Shown: positions 4,881-10,096 of the stretch, in pieces
Layout of the letters: the number at the start of each line of letters is the position of its first letter
How positions within the stretch are numbered: position 1 is the stretch's first letter
Assembly: GCA_947251855.1 (NCBI GenBank)
Contig: CAMXUZ010000349.1
Coordinates: 1 to 10,096, forward strand
DNA: 10,096 bases
Direction: 5' to 3'
Source of the DNA: an uncultured Ruaniaceae bacterium
Lineage (GTDB): Bacteria > Actinomycetota > Actinomycetes > Actinomycetales > Beutenbergiaceae
The notes under the pieces: model-generated
Database searches by the model: none
Seen by the model: only the letters and a program-made list of their open reading frames with translations
Told to the model about the DNA's origin: nothing
Program-made: the position numbers and the translations under genes

Positions 4881-6893
4881 CTATACGAGCCGCCGGGGAA
4901 TCTCCTCCTGCCACTCGTACCTGCGCAGCAATTCTTCGCCGTCGAATGCCTCCAGGTGCGCTCTCAAGAGAAAGTTACTCTCCGTGCAGGACACATCGGT
5001 GTGGGTCACCGTCCGAGCCGACCAGTCCCCGCGCTCGAACACTTCCGTCCACGTCGTCTGCGCCCGGACGGAGGCGACATCGTTGCCCGTCCAGGTGTAT
5101 CTTTCGACCGCCCGGTGGGCGGCGTCGAGGGTGATGTCGGGGAACCGTTCCGCGCCGTTGCCTTTGACGATGGTCACCTCGTGGGTATCGGACCCGACGT
5201 CGCGGGTGACGGTCCAACGATTCTCCGGAGTGCGGAGGCTCTCGGTTCGCATCGGAGCCGCGCCTGCAGGTTCACCAAACGAGATGCCCGGTTCCTTCTC
5301 GCGTTCGGGGCGGATCGGGAGGGTGAGGAAGCTGTTCGCGGTGGATACGGTGAGGCGCACCGGCCGCGGCGGCGGCCACGCGAGGGGCCAATAAGAGGTG
5401 CTCAGCGCCAACCGGATCCGGTATCCGGGCAGGAACCGCTCGGCCAAGGCATTGAGGCCGACCCGCACCTCGTAGGTGCGGCCCGGGGTGAGCGGGGTTG
5501 GGTCCACGCTACCGTCCCGGTGAGTGAGGTTGAGCATTCCGTAACTCACGCGAGTCGCCGAACCATCGGGGGCGACGGCGCTGAGCCGCGCGACCACCAT
5601 GGCGATCGGCTCGTCCGCCTCCACCTGCAGGTGCAGGGTGGGGAAACCGACGACGTCGATCGCTTCGGTTAGCTCCTCGGTGTCGAAGACGAGGGCGCCG
5701 CCGTCCTCCAGGCGTTGGTCCCCGGGCAGATCCGGCGGGGCGCCGTAGGAGGCCCATTTGCCCGCCGCGGCCCCCACCCACAGGGGTGATTGGATCGTGA
5801 GGTCGCCTCTTGGCGGTGTTGATCCGGGTTCGCGCAGGACGTGTGGCGCGAGGGGAAAGTCCGTGTCGCGGGTGCGGGGCGATGGCCAGGTGAGTTCCCC
5901 GATCCACCGGCACGGGCGCACGTCGTAGGCCGTGGCAGGTTCGATCGCGTCCTGCGCCCACAGGCTCAGCATCGGACCGGCCATCACGTCGTTGTCCACG
6001 TCTTTGAGCCAACGATCCCACCACTGCACCACGAGTTGCAGATACCCGATCGCAGGTGCCGGTGTGCCTAGATGGGGATAGGTGTGGGCCCAGGGACCGA
6101 TGATGCCCTTGCGGGGAACATCCAGGTGCGCGAGGAGCCGGAGCACCGCGTTGGAATACCCGTCCGCCCAGCCGCTGGAAGCAAGCACCGGGCAGCGCAC
6201 GTCCTCATACTGCTCCGAAACGGAGGCGTGGCGCCAATAATCGTCTCGATGCTGGTGGGAGAGCCACTCGCTCACCCACGGCTTCGCGCCGTCGAGACGC
6301 TCGAGCCACATCTCCCGCCACCGCTCACCGACCACCTCCGGATCGGGGGGCCGAGTGCTCACCGCGAAGACGGTGCCGTTCTCCCCGACGTTGTCCGACA
6401 AGAGGCACCCGCCCTTGTAGTGGAAATCGTCGCCGTAGCGATCGTCGGTGAACGAGGAGATGACGATCGCCCCGAGACTCTCCGGTCGCCGCGCGGCGAC
6501 CTGGAGCGCGGCGAAACCGCCCCACGAGATCCCCATCATGCCGGTCCGCCCGGTACACCACGGCTGGTGGGCGACCCATTCGAGCACGTCCTCGGCGTCC
6601 TGCTGCTCCTGCTCCAGATACTCGTCCACGAGAGCGCCGTCGGAATCGCCGCTTCCGCGCAGGTCCACGCGGACGCACGCGTAGCCGTGGCCCGCGATGT
6701 ACGGGTGGTGGATGGAGTCGCGGACTGCCGTGAGGTCGCGCTGCCGGTAGGGGATGTATTCCACGATCGCCGGTACCGGCTCCTTGGAGGTCGGCCGCCA
6801 GATCCGGGCGGAAAGTTCCGAACCGTCCGTGAGCTGGATCCGCACGTCGCGTTGTTCGAAGATCTCCTTCGGGAACTCAGTGGTGACCTTCAT
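4881..6893 (-). CDS. CocE/NonD family alpha/beta hydrolase (peptidase S15-type)
   Basis: A 670-residue serine hydrolase of the CocE/NonD (X-Pro dipeptidyl-peptidase, S15) superfamily, which cleaves esters, amides or N-terminal X-Pro peptides. With the start at 6893, visible elements are the YIPYR oxyanion-hole tyrosine near residue 49, the nucleophile Ser123 in GISWGGF, Asp244 in SGWADGY and His270 in GPWAHTYPH. The second half carries the PepX_C-type jelly-roll domain (through WPLAWPPPRPVRLTV and TANSFLTLPIRP), followed by about 135 further residues. No signal peptide is seen, so it is probably cytoplasmic. An ATG at 6908 is also in frame, but AGGAG at 6899-6903 lies five bases before the ATG at 6893, which is preferred. 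It overlaps the upstream peptide transporter by 17 bases, suggesting one operon and possibly a role in cleaving imported peptides; the exact substrate cannot be read from sequence. Confidence 0.9.
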   Translation of the reverse strand: MKVTTEFPKEIFEQRDVRIQLTDGSELSARIWRPTSKEPVPAIVEYIPYRQRDLTAVRDSIHHPYIAGHGYACVRVDLRGSGDSDGALVDEYLEQEQQDAEDVLEWVAHQPWCTGRTGMMGISWGGFAALQVAARRPESLGAIVISSFTDDRYGDDFHYKGGCLLSDNVGENGTVFAVSTRPPDPEVVGERWREMWLERLDGAKPWVSEWLSHQHRDDYWRHASVSEQYEDVRCPVLASSGWADGYSNAVLRLLAHLDVPRKGIIGPWAHTYPHLGTPAPAIGYLQLVVQWWDRWLKDVDNDVMAGPMLSLWAQDAIEPATAYDVRPCRWIGELTWPSPRTRDTDFPLAPHVLREPGSTPPRGDLTIQSPLWVGAAAGKWASYGAPPDLPGDQRLEDGGALVFDTEELTEAIDVVGFPTLHLQVEADEPIAMVVARLSAVAPDGSATRVSYGMLNLTHRDGSVDPTPLTPGRTYEVRVGLNALAERFLPGYRIRLALSTSYWPLAWPPPRPVRLTVSTANSFLTLPIRPEREKEPGISFGEPAGAAPMRTESLRTPENRWTVTRDVGSDTHEVTIVKGNGAERFPDITLDAAHRAVERYTWTGNDVASVRAQTTWTEVFERGDWSARTVTHTDVSCTESNFLLRAHLEAFDGEELLRRYEWQEEIPRRLV

Positions 6894-8454
6894 CCCCGCT
6901 CCTGTCATTCTCAGTTCGCCCCGCAGCGCCCGCGTGTTCCGCGTCCTCGGCGTCCGGCTTCTCCGATTCCAGCGAGTCGACGTCCGCGCCCTTCATCTGT
7001 TTGCGAAGCAGCGGCGCGAATATCAACAGCAGGATGGCGAGGCCGATCGCGATACTGCCGATGATCCCGAAGTACAGCGCGGGGGACTCGGAATCGTAGA
7101 ACCGCACTACTTGGGCGGTGATGCCCTGGGCGGCGGAGTCCGACGCGAGCCAGAGCCCCATCGTCTGGGTGGCGAAGGCGGCCGGGGCGAGGCGGGTCGT
7201 CGCCGACATCCCCACCGGGGACAGCGCGATCTCCCCCAGGGTGACGATGGCGAGGCTACCCAGCAGCCACAGCGGGCTCGCGAGCTCGTCACTGAGCGAG
7301 GGGATGACGAGAAGGAGGAAGGAGAGCCCGGCGAGGCAGAGACCGATGGAGAATTTCTGCGGGGTGGAGGGCTGGCGCTTACCCAACCGCATCCACAGCG
7401 CGGCGACGAACGGCGTGGAGATGATCAGCACGAAAGAGCCGACCGATTGGAACCAGGAGGAAGGGATGGCGAAGCCCAGCGCGTCGAGATCGGTGCGCTG
7501 ATCGGCGAACTGCGCAATGACGGTCGCCGCCTGTTCCTGCACGGTCCAGAACATCACCGCGGCGATGAACAGGGGGATGTAGGCTCGCAGCCGGCTCCGC
7601 TCCACCGCGGTGGTTCGGTCGCTGCGCAGCATCACCACGAAGTAGGCAATGGGAATGGCGATCGAGAGCAGCGTGACGAGATCCACGATGCGGTCGGGGG
7701 TGAGTTGCCCGAACGCGACGAGCAGCCCGATCACCAGAACGATCGCCGCGATCACCGCGGCCACGGTGACGATCCGGCGTCGCGGGATGGACCTCCACTC
7801 CAGCGGGTTGCTCGGCTTCAGTCCCCTTTCATCCAGGCTCCGCCTGCCGAGCACATACACGATGAGGCCTGCTGCCATACCCACGGCGGCGAGGCTGAAT
7901 CCCAGGTGATAGTTGTAGTTCTGCCCGAGCGTGCCGACGGCGAAGGGCGCGACGACTGCGCCGACGCTGATCCCCATGTAATAGATACTGAAACCCGCAT
8001 CCCTCCGCGCGTCCTGCTCGGAGTACAGGTCCCCGACTTGGGTGGAGATGTTGGGTTTGAGGAGCCCGGTACCCAAGACGATGAAGATCATCGACGCGGC
8101 GAGTGCGGCCACCCCGGCGGGTAGCGCGAGGCAGATGTGCCCGAACATGATGAGGATCCCGCCGATGAGCGTGCACCGGCGTGCCCCGAGCAGTCGGTCA
8201 CTGATCCACCCGCCGGCGATGGCGGCCATGTAGATCGAGGCACCGTAGGCGGCGATGAGGGATCTCGCCGAGCCTTCATCGATGGCCAGGCCCCCGTCCT
8301 CGACCCGGCTGTACATGTAGTACAGGAGGATCGCGCGCATCCCGTAGTAGGAGAACCGCTCCCATGCTTCAGTGAAGAATAGGACGCCCAGGCCGCGAGG
8401 GTGGCCGAAGAACCCCCGGTCGCTACTGCCCCCACGTGCCGTTTCAGCGCTCAT
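6877..8454 (-). CDS. POT/PTR2 family proton-coupled oligopeptide transporter
   Basis: A 525-residue multi-pass inner-membrane symporter that uses the proton gradient to import di- and tripeptides (DtpT/DtpA type). With the start at 8454, the family signatures are clear: E29-x-x-E32-R33-F-S-Y-Y-G in the first helix, GGWISDRLLG at about 81-90, the GTGLLKPNIS lysine (K133), the FSIYYMGISVGA motif at about 155-166, FWTVQEQ with E307, and GEIALSPVGMSATTRLAP with E408. The C-terminus is an acidic hydrophilic tail of about 40 residues. Length fits the family. An upstream GTG-like extension to 8517 adds 21 residues without membrane or family character; AGGAG at 8463-8467 supports the ATG at 8454. It is the first gene of an operon with the CocE/NonD hydrolase, and a sigma70-like promoter overlapped by an inverted repeat lies upstream. 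Confidence 0.94.
   Translation of the reverse strand: MSAETARGGSSDRGFFGHPRGLGVLFFTEAWERFSYYGMRAILLYYMYSRVEDGGLAIDEGSARSLIAAYGASIYMAAIAGGWISDRLLGARRCTLIGGILIMFGHICLALPAGVAALAASMIFIVLGTGLLKPNISTQVGDLYSEQDARRDAGFSIYYMGISVGAVVAPFAVGTLGQNYNYHLGFSLAAVGMAAGLIVYVLGRRSLDERGLKPSNPLEWRSIPRRRIVTVAAVIAAIVLVIGLLVAFGQLTPDRIVDLVTLLSIAIPIAYFVVMLRSDRTTAVERSRLRAYIPLFIAAVMFWTVQEQAATVIAQFADQRTDLDALGFAIPSSWFQSVGSFVLIISTPFVAALWMRLGKRQPSTPQKFSIGLCLAGLSFLLLVIPSLSDELASPLWLLGSLAIVTLGEIALSPVGMSATTRLAPAAFATQTMGLWLASDSAAQGITAQVVRFYDSESPALYFGIIGSIAIGLAILLLIFAPLLRKQMKGADVDSLESEKPDAEDAEHAGAAGRTENDRSGDEGHH
6899..6903 (-). promoter_or_regulatory. Ribosome binding site deciding the hydrolase start
   Basis: AGGAG on the minus strand, five bases before the ATG at 6893 and inside the end of the transporter gene. 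No comparable motif precedes the alternative ATG at 6908, so the shorter form is preferred. Confidence 0.6.
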
Positions 8455-8462
8455 CCGGATCG

Positions 8463-8467
8463 CTCCT
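8463..8467 (-). promoter_or_regulatory. Ribosome binding site deciding the transporter start
   Basis: AGGAG on the minus strand, eight bases before the ATG at 8454. It argues against the longer start at 8517. Confidence 0.55.
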
Positions 8468-8525
8468 GCCTCAGTCGGGAATATCCGTGGCGCTGGCGGT
8501 TCTCGGCTGTTTGCCACGCACGGAT

Positions 8526-8551
8526 CGAAGAAACGTAAATCTGCTTCTTCG
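8526..8551. promoter_or_regulatory. Inverted repeat over the operon -10 box, candidate operator
   Basis: CGAAGAA (8526-8532) and TTCTTCG (8545-8551) are exact reverse complements separated by 12 bases, spanning the -10 box and part of the promoter spacer. Placement is what a repressor site would need. No regulator gene is seen in the window, so the binding protein is unknown. Confidence 0.4.
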
Positions 8552-8561
8552 CCGGTGTCAA
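8532..8561 (-). promoter_or_regulatory. Sigma70-like promoter of the transporter-hydrolase operon
   Basis: Read on the minus strand, a perfect -35 TTGACA (8556-8561) is followed after 18 bases by TACGTT (8532-8537), which fits the TANNNT -10 pattern. The start of transcription would fall near 8525, giving a leader of about 70 bases before the ATG at 8454. The -35 is strong evidence; the -10 is only moderate. Confidence 0.5.
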
Positions 8562-8616
8562 CGCGGTAGACAACCGGGGCAGAGCATGCGAGAAATGCTT
8601 CCCTCAGCGCGGTTCC

Positions 8617-8625
8617 TGTGATAAT
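8617..8625 (+). promoter_or_regulatory. Possible extended -10 promoter for the CPBP gene
   Basis: TGTGATAAT resembles an extended -10 element and lies about 57 bases before the ATG at 8683. No convincing -35 is seen. Weak, motif-only call. Confidence 0.3.
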
Positions 8626-8682
8626 TTCCGGGCCCGCTACGCGCTTTTGTTTCTGTGCCGTCGGGTAGTTAACGTGGGACGA

Positions 8683-9227
8683 ATGCTCGAATTCATTCTG
8701 TTCTGCATCCCATCGTTAATCTACGTCGCGGTGCAGTCCCGCCGGAAGGATCAATCACGCCGATCCGCCCTGCGCCGGGTCGGCGCGTCCTGGGGATCAC
8801 CGGCGGCTTACGGGTGGGCGGGGTCTGCCTGGTTCCATTGTTGCTCAGCAGCTGGTTGCTGGTCGGGCTGATTCCCGAGGAGATTCTCAGCGGACTCGAT
8901 CTTCTCATCGCGCGTTACACCTCGCTCAGCTTGATCATCGGTGCAATTCTTCGCGCCGTCGGTGAGGAAGTATTCTTCCGCGGATTACTGGCGGGGATGC
9001 TGATTCGCCGGTTGGGTTTCTGGTGGGGAAACCTTCTGCAGACGGCGATCTTTCTAATTCCGCATCTGCCGCTGTTATTCCTCGATATCCGGCTGTGGCC
9101 GTTTATCCCCATGCAATTTATTGCCGGGTATCTGTTCGGGTATCTGCGGCACAGGAGCGGAACGTTCGTGCCCGTTGCAATTGTGCACGTGATCGTCAAC
9201 CTCAGCGCAGGTCTCGTCGCGCTCTGA
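8683..9227 (+). pseudogene. CPBP family intramembrane metalloprotease, apparently frameshifted
   Basis: CPBP (Abi/CAAX-like) proteases are multi-pass membrane enzymes that cut within the membrane. The C-terminal part, from GTG 8814, has all hallmarks: EEVFFRG (EExxxR), FLIPH (FxxxH) and HVIVN (HxxxN), with several hydrophobic helices. The expected N-terminus is present but in another frame: ATG at 8683 opens MLEFILFCIPSLIYVAVQ, then a basic stretch and LRRVGASWGSPAAYGW, typical of the family. That frame stops at 8869-8871, while the catalytic frame has no start codon between its upstream stop (8670-8672) and 8814. A one-base slip near the G-rich stretch 8811-8824 would join them. This may be a real mutation, an assembly error or, less likely, recoding. 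If 8814 is the true start, the product is 137 residues lacking the first helix. GC is about 56% at 9061-9180, below its neighbours. Stops of this gene and the rhomboid gene are six bases apart. Confidence 0.75.
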
Positions 9228-9233
9228 GCACCG

Positions 9234-10096
9234 CTACTTGATCCCGTACAGACCGACGTAGCTCGCGACCAGTGCAAGACCGACGATCACCACCGCGGCG
9301 ATTCCGCCCACGAGCTGCCGCTCGCGGGGCAGGCGGGTGAAGATGAGCGCGAGGAGCGCCCCAACGATGAGGCCGCCGATGTGGGCCTGCCAGGAGATCC
9401 CTCGCACCATGAATGAGAACACGACGTTGATGCCGATCACGAGCAGGATCTGCTGGGCATCGCGACCGAGCCGGCGCAGCACGAGGAACACCGCGCCGAA
9501 CAGCCCGAACACGGCTCCGGAGGCACCGACGACCCAGCCCCACCAGGAATCGCTCGCCGGGGAGGTGAACAGGACGACCGCTACCGTGCCACCGAAAAGG
9601 CTGAGGAAATAGAGGCTGAGGAATCGCCACCGGCCGAGTAGTTGTTCGAGGAAGGGCCCGATCAGCCAGAGGGCGTACATGTTCAACAGCAGGTGCAGGA
9701 TCCCGGCGTGGAGGAACCCCGTGGTGATCGCCCGGTAGGGTTCCACCGCCCCGAGAGCAGGCGCGAAGACGAGCAGTTGGTCGACCGTCCGGGTGAGGAA
9801 ACCCAGGAGGAAAATCGCGACGTTGATCCCGATCAGCGTCAACGTGATGATGGGCCGGCCGCTGGCCCGCCCGCCCAGCACTGTACGCGTCGGGCGTGCC
9901 TGTTTGGACGCTTCCCGCACACAGTCCACGCACTGCACGCCGACCGCAGCTTGCCGCTGGCACTCGGGGCAGGCAGGGCGATTACAGCGTTGGCAGCGGA
10001 CGTAGGAGATCCGGTCCGGGTGGCGAGGGCAGGTAGGTGCTGTTGGCGGCGGCCCCGAGGAGCCCGGGCCGCCGCCGCCGCCATCCCAGTCCCCCG
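9234..10096 (-). CDS. Rhomboid family intramembrane serine protease with N-terminal zinc-binding region (5' partial)
   Basis: An intramembrane protease cleaving membrane-anchored substrates. The frame stays open to the right edge and no credible start is visible before it, so the gene is partial; the GTG at 9936-9938 lies inside the cysteine-rich region and is not the start. The visible N-terminus is Gly/Pro-rich, then has a pattern C-x2-H (codons at 10029 and 10020), C-x2-C (9993, 9984), C-x2-C (9969, 9960) and C-x2-C (9930, 9921), a treble-clef or B-box-like zinc region common in actinobacterial rhomboids. Six or seven membrane helices follow. Counting from 9938, the HAGILHLLLN motif (H77, H82, N86), catalytic Ser140 in VGASGAVFG and His186 in SWQAHIGG form the rhomboid active site. 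In many Micrococcales a rhomboid gene lies next to ppiA; that gene would be off-window to the right if conserved. Confidence 0.93.
   Translation of the reverse strand, partial: GDWDGGGGGPGSSGPPPTAPTCPRHPDRISYVRCQRCNRPACPECQRQAAVGVQCVDCVREASKQARPTRTVLGGRASGRPIITLTLIGINVAIFLLGFLTRTVDQLLVFAPALGAVEPYRAITTGFLHAGILHLLLNMYALWLIGPFLEQLLGRWRFLSLYFLSLFGGTVAVVLFTSPASDSWWGWVVGASGAVFGLFGAVFLVLRRLGRDAQQILLVIGINVVFSFMVRGISWQAHIGGLIVGALLALIFTRLPRERQLVGGIAAVVIVGLALVASYVGLYGIK

Noticed and set aside
4698..5672. Long plus-strand reading frame across the DnaA-box island and hydrolase 3' end
   Set aside because: It is opposite to the well-supported CocE/NonD hydrolase, has no recognisable domain, and begins within the repeat-rich island; an antisense shadow typical of high-GC DNA.
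6894..6908. Hydrolase start at the ATG at 6908
   Set aside because: No ribosome binding site precedes it; AGGAG with five-base spacing supports 6893.
6754..8124. Long plus-strand reading frame opposite the POT transporter
   Set aside because: Composition is Arg/Glu/Gly-rich shadow sequence lying antisense to a transporter with clear family motifs.
8455..8517. N-terminal extension of the transporter to 8517
   Set aside because: The extra 21 residues lack family character, while AGGAG at 8463-8467 fits the ATG at 8454.
9234..9938. Rhomboid starting at the GTG at 9938
   Set aside because: The frame continues upstream with an ordered zinc-ligand pattern to the window edge, so this start would cut the domain in half.

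Overview
The window looks like a high-GC actinobacterial chromosome. Most genes run at about 65-73% GC, there are AGGAG-type ribosome binding sites, and it carries a set of genes typical of the actinobacterial origin-proximal cell-division/cell-wall neighbourhood: PknB with PASTA domains, CrgA, a DUF881 protein, a class E sortase, a ~55-residue membrane protein and a zinc-ribbon rhomboid protease. The gene set and protein style suggest Micrococcales, possibly near Dermabacteraceae/Brachybacterium; that placement is an impression from memory, not a computed result.

Layout. Positions 1-1747 (+) hold the 3' part of pknB; the glycine-rich loop lies off the left edge. crgA (1776-2030, -) converges on it. 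From the short region 2031-2114 crgA fires left and a DUF881 protein (2115-2915, +) fires right. The DUF881 gene overlaps a class E sortase (2912-3673), which overlaps a 53-residue membrane protein (3673-3834) in a translationally coupled operon. A lipoprotein built of two related beta-rich repeats follows (3897-4628, +), probably from its own leaderless promoter.

Positions 4629-4880 hold no gene. They form an island of about 49% GC with two perfect DnaA boxes (TTATCCACA), several one-mismatch boxes in both orientations, an imperfect tandem repeat and a hairpin. This looks like a replication origin or DnaA-binding locus, yet neither dnaA nor dnaN is visible in the window. It is the most interesting feature here.

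To its right, a minus-strand operon encodes a POT/PTR2 proton-coupled peptide transporter (6877-8454) and, overlapping it by 17 bases, a CocE/NonD (peptidase S15-type) alpha/beta hydrolase (4881-6893). A sigma70-like promoter overlapped by an inverted repeat precedes the operon. A lower-GC CPBP intramembrane protease gene (8683-9227, +) appears frameshifted near 8811-8818. It converges, with a six-base gap, on a rhomboid protease (9234-10096, -) that runs off the right edge and has a cysteine-rich N-terminus.

Together the left half is a cell-wall growth and division module (kinase sensing the wall, CrgA, sortase), and the right half combines peptide uptake/hydrolysis with membrane proteolysis. 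Compared with the order known from Mycobacterium tuberculosis (crgA, Rv0012, trpG, pknB), the crgA-DUF881-sortase block is flipped relative to pknB and no trpG/pabA is present, which suggests a local rearrangement near the origin-like region.
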